From: Calliopum simillimum | Lineage: Eukaryota; Arthropoda; Insecta; Diptera; Lauxaniidae | Reading direction: 5' to 3' | NCBI GenBank assembly: GCA_951812925.1 | Contig: OX638371.1 | Coordinates: 45,172,101 to 45,236,100 of the forward strand | DNA: 64,000 nucleotides | Part shown: piece by piece, positions 1 through 12,100 of the stretch | Layout of the letters: each line of letters starts with the position of its first letter | How positions within the stretch are numbered: position 1 is the stretch's first letter | Position numbers and translations under genes: made by a program | The notes under the pieces: generated by a model | Databases searched by the model: none | What the model saw: only the letters and a program-made list of their open reading frames with translations | What the model was told of the DNA's origin: nothing

Positions 1-525
1 GTGAATTATAGTAATTTTTCAAATATTAAAAAAAAAAATGGTAAAAATGGAAAAATTGCAAACTTTGACATAAAAAAAAAAAAAAAAAAAATACATGTTC
101 TGATTTTCATTATTATTCAATATAATATGTGGGCAAGTATGCAAAGTCCCTGCTGTCTTTTTTGAGAACTTTTTCATATTGTAATTTTTGACGGGACAAA
201 ATACATTGACTTTTTTGGAACGCTATTTTTAATTCGTTTGTATCGAGATATGTCAAAATAGCATTTAGCTTTAAAAAAACATTTGTTTGAGTTTTTATAT
301 ATAATACGTGAATTATGGTGATTTTTCGAAAATTTGAGCTTAAAAAGCCAAAATCGATAAATTTTGAAAACTTTGACGTTAAAAAAAAAAATACATTTTC
401 TGATATTCATTATTTTTCAATATAATATGTGGGAAAGTATGCTTAATCGAAATGCAAAGTCCCTACTGCCTTTTTTGAGAAATTTTTTTCTATGAATTTT
501 TTCCTGTTGCAGTTTTTGAGAAAAC
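1..525. repeat. Diverged tandem duplication, period about 307 bp
   Basis: The block starting GTGAATTATAGTAATTTTTC at 1 recurs at 308 as GTGAATTATGGTGATTTTTC. Both copies go on through CAATATAATATGTGGG and GCAAAGTCCCT to a TTTTTTGAGAA tract. The copies differ by substitutions and A-run lengths. No coding potential is visible; the short minus-strand open frame here is low-complexity. Role unknown. Confidence 0.7.
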
Positions 526-2010
526 AAACTATTTTTATTTCTTTATGTTCTTCAACGTTTTACAACAGATTCATCAATTTTAAGCTTACAGTCTGCTTAA
601 ATTCGGAAGATGCTTTTTTTTAACGAAAGGGAGTAGTATAGCTATGAGAGTTCCGCCGCAAAAAAGTGACTTTTTGTATGAAAATCTCCATACAAAATTT
701 TAAGGTCAAAATTCACAAAAATTGTCTCAAGACATAGTTGCCAGACTTCTGTTTTACTGTAAAGAGTACTATTGGTGTACCGTATTTTGTTTAGGATTTA
801 TTGTGAATGGGCCATATTATTTTGATAACATTATTGATTGTAGATGTTGTTATTGACTCCTTTTTTTCCTTTTCTGCTTCTTCCTCATCTTTCGGGTGGT
901 CAATTATAGTTCTTTCTGTTGCTGTAATTGTTTCCTTTTCTCATATTCTTCTTTGTACTTATATTCGTGTCTACATATGTTGTACTATGTCTTGGCAGTC
1001 AATTGTTGTTGTTGCTGTTGCAATTATTTATTTAAGGATAACACAAATTTTGATTATTTCACTAGCAGATCAACTGTTGGATGAACGGACGGAATGACAG
1101 TCAGATTTTCAGACTTTGTTGAGATAACATATCATATATCTTAGCTTAGGATTTGATCTTGAGTTGATTTGGATTGCTGAGCATGTAATTTTAATTAGAC
1201 TTTATGAGACACAACATTTAGATATTTTTTTTACAGTCAAAGTATTGGTTTGTGCGTACGAATCTATATTTAATTGAAATTAAAACTTCATGTTCAAACA
1301 TGAAACTTTAAAGATCAGCAGACGGGCATTTATTTTCATTATTGTTTCCTTTTTTCATTCTCTTCTTGTACTTACATATATATAAACATATGAATATATG
1401 TACATATGTTGTAGAAGGTCTGAACTGAATCACTTGCTTCGATTGTTTTCATTGAAAGCGATAAACATTTTTTTTTTATTTTTTTTTTTTTTTTTTTATT
1501 TATATATCTTAGTGGATCACATATTTTATGTGTCAACCAATTTTTAAATTTTTAATAAGCAAATTTGTGTGTGTGTGTATGTGTGTGTGTGTACGTAGTA
1601 TGCTGCATTTTTTTTATTGATCATATTTTTCCCTCTTGCTTTGTTGAAGCTGAAATATATGTATAATATTGGCAGCTTCACTATATTGAGTATTAAATTT
1701 CAGTCTAAATAAACAATCAAACAAAAGACCCTTTTATTCATAATTTGTATCCAGTATGTGTCTGAACTTGAAATTTTGCAAGTTCTTGACCTATATTAAA
1801 TAAGAACAAAAGTAAAGTTTTTTTTCTTTATATTTTTTTAATAGCTTATTGATATTTCGTTACAAAATTTTTCTTAGGAGTTATAGAATTTTTTGACATT
1901 ATTTTTTTTCTTAATTAACTAAGATTATTTTATAGAATATTTAAAAACAAAGCTTATGTAATATGTATCATATTAAATATAGTTTCTTACTAAATAACTT
2001 ATGAATATAA

Positions 2011-5000
2011 CTAATTTGTATCCATAATACTATAATGACCCCACGGTAGCGTTTCATAACTACCGGCCAACAGAAATCTTTTACTATCGTGAGGACTCAA
2101 AGCGATTTTTTTTTGCGTGATAGTGCTCACCTCATGCTTTTTTGATTTTATCAAATTTTGATCCATTGTTTTTATGGAGCCGTCATTCAAACAAAGAACA
2201 TAGTCATCAAACTTTATTTTATTTTTGACTATATCCTTCTTCACACCTTTAGATTTTTTATCCTTGTCTTTTCCCTCTACCCTAACTGCATACATCTTTG
2301 ATCGAAGGCCAACGAATTCACTCATGACACGACCTTTATACTCATCTTTCATAACGCCCAGAACTTTTTTATTCACAGAGGGAATATCCCAAATGTTAGG
2401 TTGAGGATAATCACTCGTATCAAAATATTTATGACAATCACGTTTTATAAATTCATACAACTCATGCCCAGTTATCTCATAAATAAGGGAATCAGTGTCA
2501 GTGTAACATACGGAACAATCATGACCAAACTCGGGAACCATATAACCATAATGGAAATCGTATAAGGTTGTTTTGGACAAGTCAAGGATTGTCATGCCTA
2601 TATAAATAGGCTTATTGAAAAATATTTCTGTTTTATTAAGCTCAATAGCAGACAGGCTTTCACCGAATATAGTCCTCCCCTTAAACTCTGGCTTAGCTAT
2701 ATATGCTTCAGCTCCATATCGACCTAACCACCTTGTTATAAGCTTAACAATGGAGTGTTTTCGAATGTTCTCCATTGTTTTGCCATAGACAGCATTATTC
2801 ATGAGTTTGTAAAGATCTTTATCAAAATCATTTTCAGCTGCTGCTCTAAGATAAGTGTTTAAGTCGATATAGGATTTGAGCCAAGGAGATTGTTTGAACT
2901 CAAGAATTTTATGAATCTTTTTTAATTTTAGACCATATTTTAAGGCTTGCTTTAAGGATCGATAATGGATTATATATTTTTCTTTATTGTCCACTTTAGC
3001 TAACAATTTCTTTTGTTTTGACCCTGGTGGTGACGCATGGTCAGGACAAAAAGGCAGATCTTTATGATGATCGTGTAGATCATTTGGATATTCCAAGTCA
3101 ACTTCAAGGATGTAACCAATATCCGAATCATCAGCTACATTCTCAAGTTTAAAATTTTGTAGATCTTCTACCCAACTGAAACCACCGTGGGGGAGATATT
3201 GGGACATTGACCAACCATACTGATTATTAATATCAAAGTATGCTAAATACTTGGAGGGTTGATTTGCATCATATTTAGGTAAGTATTTATTGTTGGCCTT
3301 AGTATACCTCTTCTTAGTACATTGACTAAGACCACCACGAATACCACGCTCCACGAACATGAGCATATCAACATCTGTTAATAGCTCAAGAGTTACATCA
3401 GTATGTTTAAGCATAGCATCCCAAGTATATCCAGGTAGTGTAAAATAGTGGGCAGGGTCCAAGCCGTATGTTTTATGACAACTGGATCGAAATTGCTCAA
3501 AAACATCGGCTAAAAGAAGAACATCCGTCTTCAAATATAAGTCGGAATATTCCCCCAAATTTGATATATTTAATTCCGACCAGACTTTTTGACCATGTAC
3601 ATAGTCCTCTTCCTTGATTTCACAATCATTCAATTTATTGTAAAACTGTGAAATATCAGGTAGGCAGGTATCTTTAAATTTTTCTTCATCATCACAATAA
3701 TCGTAAGGGAATACACCCTTACGAGTAAGTAACTTTAATTGTGATTCAGATTTATTTAAAAACCCTGATTTTAAGTTTGGGAATGTCTTTAGAGCAGAAG
3801 CTAATTCGTTTAAGCTCTTATTCATAAATCGAAATGAATCTATAAATCTGAATTTAATGAAGTATTCATCTAAACGCTTTGTGAATGAAATATACCGTTC
3901 TTTATTTATGGGCAGCAGATCAACACGGCCTTTTAAATCCTTTGCAATATTTTTAATAATAAAGTGCGAATCATACCCACTTAAATTATGAAAAATGACC
4001 GGGATTGTGTGGGTATCTTTAAAATTAACATTACACCCCTCATGTGCTGGACCCCGATAAGAACCAGTTAAATGGCAATGATCTCGCACTTTTTTATCAT
4101 CGGTAGTAAATGACTTCTCACATATATGACATGTAGTAGCCGAATTAAATTTTTCGATCTGTATATCGGTCAGTGTATCCATATCCATAGGACAAAGGAA
4201 TACCGGTTCAACATCCTCAGCGAATTGTTCTAATTTTTTAGTGAACCACTCAATACAATCTGCACCACGATAGCTTTTATAAAAAGAAAGCGTGGGGTCA
4301 TATGTACACTTAACATAATAGCCTACACTATGTGGTATATGCTTCTGATATGCAATTTGAGAAGCTGCTTTCTTTCTAGAATCTGATTCTATTGGAGGTG
4401 TTAGCTTCATCAAAAGACATTCCAAATCAGCATATATAACAAATGGGGCTGATATCTTATTTTTATAATTTTTAAAACTAAGCAGCTTTTCCTCCTCAGT
4501 CGGCATCCGAACCCTGCAGTTGTTTAACTTACTACAATCTACTCCATGTGCATTCAGCTTAGCTGCAGAATGGAAGTAATGTAGACAACGGTCGCAAAAA
4601 TGCTTTGCTCCATTACGATGAGAAAGTTGGGTTGATAACAGCCTCGATAAATTTTTTATCCAGACATAGTGATATTGTATGGGCTCGATATCATCTACAT
4701 CGTTTTCATCATAATTATTACTTTCACCATCATCATCATAAACATTTTGTATCATTAGAAGATTTACATGACTTTCTTGCTTATCTTTAGTTAAATAAGA
4801 TGGTAGTACTGTGAACCCCTTCTTTCCTTTTTTGAGGATGTATACGTTGATGGATACATCATTTTGCTTTTCGAAACGGGGGATTTGTCCAACGGTCATC
4901 GGTGACTGCATGCCTTTCATATTAAATTTCTTCCGATAATCTGGATATGATGACGTACGTTGAGCAATATGGCAATCTGCTGGATAGAGAGCGGATATCA

Positions 5001-5778
5001 TAGCCCAAGCAAAACAAGCATCATCATTGTTTTTAACATTGATGCATGCATTTTTCTTTTCAATCTGCTTTGGTAATGGAATGTATGAGGAACCTAGCTG
5101 GGGTGTAAATTTGTTAATATTGATAGCTAAGTTAATTATAGCTGACAGCGCCCAGCCACTATCTCTTTCCTGGAACTCCTCGAGCTTCATCAAGATTTCA
5201 TCCTGAATGTTCTCCTTGAACCACTCCTTTAGATCAGTGTTGCGGTAGATGGGAGCGTTTTTGGTATTCATAAATTTATTTTCATATATCTCCTCATCTG
5301 CCTTCAGGATATGAAATTCTCCACAAAATATGGCATTCACCTTAAGTGCTTCATTAACTACTAAGGCTTTTTTTATCTGCCTTTGGAAGACGTTTCTGCA
5401 ATCTTCTAGGAAACTCTTTGGATCTTTGTGTATCAAGTTTACAATGATCCCAGTTCGCATCCGTTTAGCAAAAGCTGATTCAATATCGCTCCATTTTACT
5501 CTGGTTGATGCCCAATCCTCTCTATTTGATGCTTGGGAAAGGCCTGCTCCAGTTTTTGACCTCAGCTGCTTTAGCTGTATGCGGTAGCCTTTCACTAGGC
5601 CTATGGCGGTTAGGAATCCTTGTTTGGCACCATTATTTTTTGCTCGTTCCAGCCACTGGCGAATAATGCGCAAGTAAGTAGCACACTTAACTAAAGCAAG
5701 ATCCACAAACACATTATTTTTTTTAGCATTTTCTAATGCCAATTTCACTTCTTTAATAATGCACTCAACTGAAGACAT
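2011..5778 (-). CDS. Protein-primed family B DNA polymerase (Maverick-type), left-arm copy
   Basis: An intact 1,255-residue reading frame begins at ATG 5778. It is a type B organellar/viral polymerase (DNA_pol_B_2 class), which would replicate the element from protein-primed ends. Visible in order: a 380-residue N-terminal region that I cannot assign; a C2H2-like finger at 394-411 (FCDRCLHYFHSAAKLNAH); Exo I FVIYADLE at 446-453; a Cys/His cluster at 550-582 (CHICEKS, DHCHLTG, GCNVNF) resembling phage endonuclease VII zinc motifs; Exo II FHNLSGYDSHF near 596-606; Exo III-like YLKTDVLLLADVFE at 748-761; Pol A FDINNQYGWSMS at 848-859; Pol B KLMNNAVYGKTMEN at 991-1004; Pol C YTDTDS at 1092-1097. 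All catalytic acidic residues are present, so the copy could be active. Polymerases of this architecture are widespread in arthropod and cnidarian mobile DNA. There is no intron, and the base composition is like that of the surrounding element. Confidence 0.93.
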   Translation of the reverse strand: MSSVECIIKEVKLALENAKKNNVFVDLALVKCATYLRIIRQWLERAKNNGAKQGFLTAIGLVKGYRIQLKQLRSKTGAGLSQASNREDWASTRVKWSDIESAFAKRMRTGIIVNLIHKDPKSFLEDCRNVFQRQIKKALVVNEALKVNAIFCGEFHILKADEEIYENKFMNTKNAPIYRNTDLKEWFKENIQDEILMKLEEFQERDSGWALSAIINLAININKFTPQLGSSYIPLPKQIEKKNACINVKNNDDACFAWAMISALYPADCHIAQRTSSYPDYRKKFNMKGMQSPMTVGQIPRFEKQNDVSINVYILKKGKKGFTVLPSYLTKDKQESHVNLLMIQNVYDDDGESNNYDENDVDDIEPIQYHYVWIKNLSRLLSTQLSHRNGAKHFCDRCLHYFHSAAKLNAHGVDCSKLNNCRVRMPTEEEKLLSFKNYKNKISAPFVIYADLECLLMKLTPPIESDSRKKAASQIAYQKHIPHSVGYYVKCTYDPTLSFYKSYRGADCIEWFTKKLEQFAEDVEPVFLCPMDMDTLTDIQIEKFNSATTCHICEKSFTTDDKKVRDHCHLTGSYRGPAHEGCNVNFKDTHTIPVIFHNLSGYDSHFIIKNIAKDLKGRVDLLPINKERYISFTKRLDEYFIKFRFIDSFRFMNKSLNELASALKTFPNLKSGFLNKSESQLKLLTRKGVFPYDYCDDEEKFKDTCLPDISQFYNKLNDCEIKEEDYVHGQKVWSELNISNLGEYSDLYLKTDVLLLADVFEQFRSSCHKTYGLDPAHYFTLPGYTWDAMLKHTDVTLELLTDVDMLMFVERGIRGGLSQCTKKRYTKANNKYLPKYDANQPSKYLAYFDINNQYGWSMSQYLPHGGFSWVEDLQNFKLENVADDSDIGYILEVDLEYPNDLHDHHKDLPFCPDHASPPGSKQKKLLAKVDNKEKYIIHYRSLKQALKYGLKLKKIHKILEFKQSPWLKSYIDLNTYLRAAAENDFDKDLYKLMNNAVYGKTMENIRKHSIVKLITRWLGRYGAEAYIAKPEFKGRTIFGESLSAIELNKTEIFFNKPIYIGMTILDLSKTTLYDFHYGYMVPEFGHDCSVCYTDTDSLIYEITGHELYEFIKRDCHKYFDTSDYPQPNIWDIPSVNKKVLGVMKDEYKGRVMSEFVGLRSKMYAVRVEGKDKDKKSKGVKKDIVKNKIKFDDYVLCLNDGSIKTMDQNLIKSKKHEVSTITQKKIALSPHDSKRFLLAGSYETLPWGHYSIMDTN

Positions 5779-6100
5779 ACTTAATTTTTTTTTAAATGTT
5801 TAATGTTTTAAGAATATTTATTTTATGGGATTTAATTTCAGATTTTATTTTCTGATTTTATTTGCTCCAGAACACGTGTTGTCGCTTGTAAGTATCAAAC
5901 AATACTGATTTTATATTAGGTTACAGAATAAGCACTATTTTTCAGCTTCATTTCTTATAAAAACACTCATGTTTCAACATGATTAAGATCTTCCTATTAT
6001 TCGATCTTTTATATAAACAATCCTTGTCCTCAACGTTGCTTAATACTTAAGCGTAAACTGATTCCTTGCTTATATCCCTAAATCATCATATCAGCCTTTC

Positions 6101-6126
6101 ATGATTTCATCATATGATGAAATCAT
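6101..6126. promoter_or_regulatory. 26-bp perfect palindrome upstream of polymerase (left arm)
   Basis: The half-site ATGATTTCATCAT is followed immediately by its reverse complement. It lies about 320 bp upstream of the polymerase ATG. Further short palindromes sit nearby, such as AACATGAT-CA-ATCATGTT near 6268. The mirror copy is at 8836-8861. Symmetric sites near a replication gene could bind a dimeric protein or form a cruciform. Function is inference only. Confidence 0.4.
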
Positions 6127-6473
6127 TATTGTTTATATAAGCGATCCGACAACAACAATTGTTTGGCAACCAATTTGTTATTTAATATCAAGTTTTCCAT
6201 AAATTTTGTTTACATAAGCCTCATCCTCTTTTTAATTATTTTAGTATATAGAAAGGCATTTGCGAAAACATGATCAATCATGTTCTTGTGAGCTAGCTTA
6301 TTCAGAGGCTCATTCAACTTTTGAATTTTGTTTATCTTGGTTCATCTGTGTAACATGTTTAATCATGAATTACTTAAATGTTTACATAACTCCAGATATC
6401 CGTTCCAGTAAAATAAACACTGTTTATAGATACTAAAAATATAAATGCTGGAAATTAAAAAAATTCATAAAGG

Positions 6474-6607
6474 AACAGGTCAGATAGCTGTTAGCTGTAT
6501 AATAGGAACAGGTCAGATAGCTGTTAGCTGTTTAATAGGAACAGGTCAGGTAGCTGTTAGCTGTTTAATAGGAACAGGTCAGTTAGCTGTTAGCTGTTTA
6601 ACAGGAA
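6474..6607. repeat. About 33-bp tandem repeat, four copies (left arm)
   Basis: Four units are built on GGAACAGGTCAGATAGCTG followed by TTAGCTGTTTAATA, with a few substitutions (GATAG, GGTAG, GTTAG). They lie within the non-coding inner part of the arm. The internal pair TAGCTGTTAGCTGT is itself a short repeat. Regularly spaced iterons next to a polymerase gene are sometimes replication sites, but nothing here proves that. Confidence 0.8.
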
Positions 6608-7380
6608 CAAATCTATAATATTACCATACAATACATTTTGAAATATCAGTATGAAACATCCTCTTTGAGCTAGATGAAGATGCATCATAACTTAGAAGTT
6701 CATTTGAAAGATCACCAGAAAAGATCCTCTTAGAGCTACATATCTTAAATAAAATAATGCTTCATTTGATAAACCAAGATATATATGCACATATGTGTGT
6801 GTAGATATGCATTTAAAAAAAAAAAAAATATATAATTATGTATGTAAGTAAGTTTAGTTCTTTATAAATATAATTACATAATACATAGGTAAAACTCAGC
6901 ACTTTAGAAAAATGTATGGAACTACTGTAGCTGCTTCTACATATAACCTGAATGCCACCTTCTTTATTTAAGGGTTATTATGTTGATTTTGGAAAAAAAT
7001 ATGACTTTTTATATGGAAATCCCCATATTAAAATTCAAAATTCTCAAAATAGGTGCGAAGCTACAAAGATCTACCAAATGTCAACTGGGTGAGCTTTAAT
7101 TCTTGAGCTGAATGCATCAACCAAGTACACTGATGACACACCATATGATATGGATTATGATGCTGTACGCCACATTTTGGTCTGTGCAAATTGATGAACC
7201 ATATTACTAGGTACATACATTTGCTGGCGAACATATGAAGGTAGAATATAATATTATTATATTCTCAAATTGTAACAAAATAATGCTACCAAGCATTTGC
7301 TAGTACCTAAAATACAAACAAGATACATATCTGTCACAGTTCAAATAAAAATATTTTCAAATTTTCAAATATTTGAAAAT

Positions 7381-7580
7381 NNNNNNNNNNNNNNNNNNNN
7401 NNNNNNNNNNNNNNNNNNNNNNNNNNNNNNNNNNNNNNNNNNNNNNNNNNNNNNNNNNNNNNNNNNNNNNNNNNNNNNNNNNNNNNNNNNNNNNNNNNNN
7501 NNNNNNNNNNNNNNNNNNNNNNNNNNNNNNNNNNNNNNNNNNNNNNNNNNNNNNNNNNNNNNNNNNNNNNNNNNNNNNNN
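7381..7580. other. Assembly gap of 200 N at the palindrome centre
   Basis: The gap is exactly 200 N, a length that suggests a conventional size rather than a measured one. Left of it is the perfect palindrome ATTTTCAAATATTTGAAAAT (7361-7380). Right of it the same core, TTTTCAAATATTTGAAAA, lies at 7585-7602. The true content is unknown. Confidence 0.95.
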
Positions 7581-8351
7581 AAATTTTTCAAATATTTGAA
7601 AATTTGAAAATATTTTTATTTGAACTGTGACAGATATGTATCTTGTTTGTATTTTAGGTACTAGCAAATGCTTGGTAGCATTATTTTGTTACAATTTGAG
7701 AATATAATAATATTATATTCTACCTTCATATGTTCGCCAGCAAATGTATGTACCTAGTAATATGGTTCATCATTTGCACAGACCAAAATGTGGCGTACAG
7801 CATCATAATCCATATCATATGGTGTGTCATCAGTACTTGGTTGATGCATTCAGCTCAAGAATTAAAGCTCACCCAGTTGACATTTGGTAGATCTTTGTAG
7901 CTTCGCACCTATTTTGAGAATTTTGAATTTTAATATGGGGATTTCCATATAAAAAGTCATATTTTTTTCCAAAATCAACATAATAACCCCTTAAATAAAG
8001 AAGGTGGCATTCAGGTTATATGTAGAAGCAGCTACAGTAGTTCCATACATTTTTCTAAAGTGCTGAGTTTTACCTATGTATTATGTAATTAAATTTTATA
8101 AAGAACTAAACTTACTTACATACATAATTATATATTTTTTTTTTTTTTAAATGCATATCTACACACACATATGTGCATATATATCTTGGTTTATCAAATG
8201 AAGCATTATTTTATTTAAGATATGTAGCTCTAAGAGGATCTTTTCTGGTGATCTTTCAAAATGAACTTCTATGTTATGATGCATCTTCATCTAGCTCAAA
8301 GAGGATGTTTCATACTGATATTTCAAAATGTGTTGTATGGTAATATTATAG

Positions 8352-8493
8352 ATTTGTTCCTGTTAACAGCTAACAGCTAACTGACCTGTTCCTATTAAAC
8401 AGCTAACAGCTACCTGACCTGTTCCTATTAACAGCTAACAGCTATCTGACCTGTTCCTATTATACAGCTAACAGCTATCTGACCTGTTCCTTT
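8352..8493. repeat. About 33-bp tandem repeat, four copies (right arm)
   Basis: This is the mirror of the left-arm iterons. It differs by single-base length changes (for example GCTGTTAATA against GCTGTTTAATA on the left), showing that the two arms have diverged independently at these sites. Confidence 0.8.
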
Positions 8494-8835
8494 ATGAATT
8501 TTTTTAATTTCCAGCATTTATATTTTTAGTATCTATAAACAGTGTTTATTTTACTGGAACGGATATCTGGAGTTATGTAAACATTTAAGTAATTCATGAT
8601 TAAACATGTTACACAGATGAACCAAGATAAACAAAATTCAAAAGTTGAATGAGCCTCTGAATAAGCTAGCTCACAAGAACATGATTGATCATGTTTTCGC
8701 AAATGCCTTTCTATATACTAAAATAATTAAAAACAGGATGAGGCTTATGTAAACAAAATTTATGGAAAACTTGATATTAAATAACAAATTGGTTGCCAAA
8801 CAATTGTTGTTGTCGGATCGCTTATATAAACAATA

Positions 8836-8861
8836 ATGATTTCATCATATGATGAAATCAT
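8836..8861. promoter_or_regulatory. 26-bp perfect palindrome upstream of polymerase (right arm)
   Basis: This is the mirror image of 6101-6126, unchanged in sequence, and lies about 320 bp upstream of the right-arm polymerase start. Confidence 0.4.
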
Positions 8862-9183
8862 GAAAGGCTGATATGATGATTTAGGGATATAAGCAAGGAA
8901 TCAGTTTACGCTTAAGTATTAAGCAACGTTGAGGACAAGGATTGTTTATATAAAAGATCGAATAATAGGAAGATCTTAATCATGTTGAAACATGAGTGTT
9001 TTTATAAGAAATGAAGCTGAAAAATAGTGCTTATTCTGTAACCTAATATAAAATCAGTATTGTTTGATACTTACAAGCGACAACACGTGTTCTGGAGCAA
9101 ATAAAATCAGAAAATAAAATCTGAAATTAAATCCCATAAAATAAATATTCTTAAAACATTAAACATTTAAAAAAAAATTAAGT

Positions 9184-12100
9184 ATGTCTTCAGTTGAGTG
9201 CATTATTAAAGAAGTGAAATTGGCATTAGAAAATGCTAAAAAAATAATGTGTTTGTGGATCTTGCTTTAGTTAAGTGTGCTACTTACTTGCGCATTATTC
9301 GCCAGTGGCTGGAACGAGCAAAAAATAATGGTGCCAAACAAGGATTCCTAACCGCCATAGGCCTAGTGAAAGGCTACCGCATACAGCTAAAGCAGCTGAG
9401 GTCAAAAACTGGAGCAGGCCTTTCCCAAGCATCAAATAGAGAGGATTGGGCATCAACCAGAGTAAAATGGAGCGATATTGAATCAGCTTTTGCTAAACGG
9501 ATGCGAACTGGGATCATTGTAAACTTGATACACAAAGATCCAAAGAGTTTCCTAGAAGATTGCAGAAACGTCTTCCAGAGGCAGATAAAAAAAGCCTTAG
9601 TAGTTAATGAAGCACTTAAGGTGAATGCCATATTTTGTGGAGAATTTCATATCCTGAAGGCAGATGAGGAGATATATGAAAATAAATTTATGAATACCAA
9701 AAACGCTCCCATCTACCGCAACACTGATCTAAAGGAGTGGTTCAAGGAGAACATTCAGGATGAAATCTTGATGAAGCTCGAGGAGTTCCAGGAAAGAGAT
9801 AGTGGCTGGGCGCTGTCAGCTATAATTAACTTAGCTATCAATATTAACAAATTTACACCCCAGCTAGGTTCCTCATACATTCCATTACCAAAGCAGATTG
9901 AAAAGAAAAATGCATGCATCAATGTTAAAAACAATGATGATGCTTGTTTTGCTTGGGCTATGATATCCGCTCTCTATCCAGCAGATTGCCATATTGCTCA
10001 ACGTACGTCATCATATCCAGATTATCGGAAGAAATTTAATATGAAAGGCATGCAGTCACCGATGACCGTTGGACAAATCCCCCGTTTCGAAAAGCAAAAT
10101 GATGTATCCATCAACGTATACATCCTCAAAAAAGGAAAGAAGGGGTTCACAGTACTACCATCTTATTTAACTAAAGATAAGCAAGAAAGTCATGTAAATC
10201 TTCTAATGATACAAAATGTTTATGATGATGATGGTGAAAGTAATAATTATGATGAAAACGATGTAGATGATATCGAGCCCATACAATATCACTATGTCTG
10301 GATAAAAAATTTATCGAGGCTGTTATCAACCCAACTTTCTCATCGTAATGGAGCAAAGCATTTTTGCGACCGTTGTCTACATTACTTCCATTCTGCAGCT
10401 AAGCTGAATGCACATGGAGTAGATTGTAGTAAGTTAAACAACTGCAGGGTTCGGATGCCGACTGAGGAGGAAAAGCTGCTTAGTTTTAAAAATTATAAAA
10501 ATAAGATATCAGCCCCATTTGTTATATATGCTGATTTGGAATGTCTTTTGATGAAGCTAACACCTCCAATAGAATCAGATTCTAGAAAGAAAGCAGCTTC
10601 TCAAATTGCATATCAGAAGCATATACCACATAGTGTAGGCTATTATGTTAAGTGTACATATGACCCCACGCTTTCTTTTTATAAAAGCTATCGTGGTGCA
10701 GATTGTATTGAGTGGTTCACTAAAAAATTAGAACAATTCGCTGAGGATGTTGAACCGGTATTCCTTTGTCCTATGGATATGGATACACTGACCGATATAC
10801 AGATCGAAAAATTTAATTCGGCTACTACATGTCATATATGTGAGAAGTCATTTACTACCGATGATAAAAAAGTGCGAGATCATTGCCATTTAACTGGTTC
10901 TTATCGGGGTCCAGCACATGAGGGGTGTAATGTTAATTTTAAAGATACCCACACAATCCCGGTCATTTTTCATAATTTAAGTGGGTATGATTCCCACTTT
11001 ATTATTAAAAATATTGCAAAGGATTTAAAAGGCCGTGTTGATCTGCTGCCCATAAATAAAGAACGGTATATTTCATTCACAAAGCGTTTAGATGAATACT
11101 TCATTAAATTCAGATTTATAGATTCATTTCGATTTATGAATAAGAGCTTAAACGAATTAGCTTCTGCTCTAAAGACATTCCCAAACTTAAAATCAGGGTT
11201 TTTAAATAAATCTGAATCACAATTAAAGTTACTTACTCGTAAGGGTGTATTCCCTTACGATTATTGTGATGATGAAGAAAAATTTAAAGATACCTGCCTA
11301 CCTGATATTTCACAGTTTTACAATAAATTGAATGATTGTGAAATCAAGGAAGAGGACTATGTACATGGTCAAAAAGTCTGGTCGGAATTAAATATATCAA
11401 ATTTGGGGGAATATTCCGACTTATATTTGAAGACGGATGTTCTTCTTTTAGCCGATGTTTTTGAGCAATTTCGATCCAGTTGTCATAAAACATACGGCTT
11501 GGACCCTGCCCACTATTTTACACTACCTGGATATACTTGGGATGCTATGCTTAAACATACTGATGTAACTCTTGAGCTATTAACAGATGTTGATATGCTC
11601 ATGTTCGTGGAGCGTGGTATTCGTGGTGGTCTTAGTCAATGTACTAAGAAGAGGTATACTAAGGCCAACAATAAATACTTACCTAAATATGATGCAAATC
11701 AACCCTCCAAGTATTTAGCATACTTTGATATTAATAATCAGTATGGTTGGTCAATGTCCCAATATCTCCCCCACGGTGGTTTCAGTTGGGTAGAAGATCT
11801 ACAAAATTTTAAACTTGAGAATGTAGCTGATGATTCGGATATTGGTTACATCCTTGAAGTTGACTTGGAATATCCAAATGATCTACACGATCATCATAAA
11901 GATCTGCCTTTTTGTCCTGACCATGCGTCACCACCAGGGTCAAAACAAAAGAAATTGTTAGCTAAAGTGGACAATAAAGAAAAATATATAATCCATTATC
12001 GATCCTTAAAGCAAGCCTTAAAATATGGTCTAAAATTAAAAAAGATTCATAAAATTCTTGAGTTCAAACAATCTCCTTGGCTCAAATCCTATATCGACTT

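Larger units (their letters stand above)
632..7370 (+). repeat. Left arm of the giant inverted repeat
   Basis: This arm mirrors 7594-14322. Outward from the polymerase, 632-2010 holds no recognisable gene: poly-T, GT microsatellite (1565-1592) and AT-rich DNA. The inner 1.6 kb (5779-7370) contains palindromes and a tandem repeat but no gene. Differences from the other arm include an 8-bp insertion of AAATTTTT near 1545 and two substitutions near 1653-1665. Confidence 0.9.

Noticed and set aside
807..1097. 96-codon open frame in the left arm, mirrored at 13857-14147
   Set aside because: Its presence in both arms only reflects the inverted repeat. The translation is low-complexity hydrophobic residues from T-rich DNA, with no start context or homology I recognise.
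6474..6607. Four regularly spaced repeats that could suggest a CRISPR array
   Set aside because: The units are contiguous tandem copies without unique spacers and the genome is eukaryotic.
7297..7667. Open frames running through the N gap
   Set aside because: They consist of unknown bases and short palindromic edges; nothing can be inferred.
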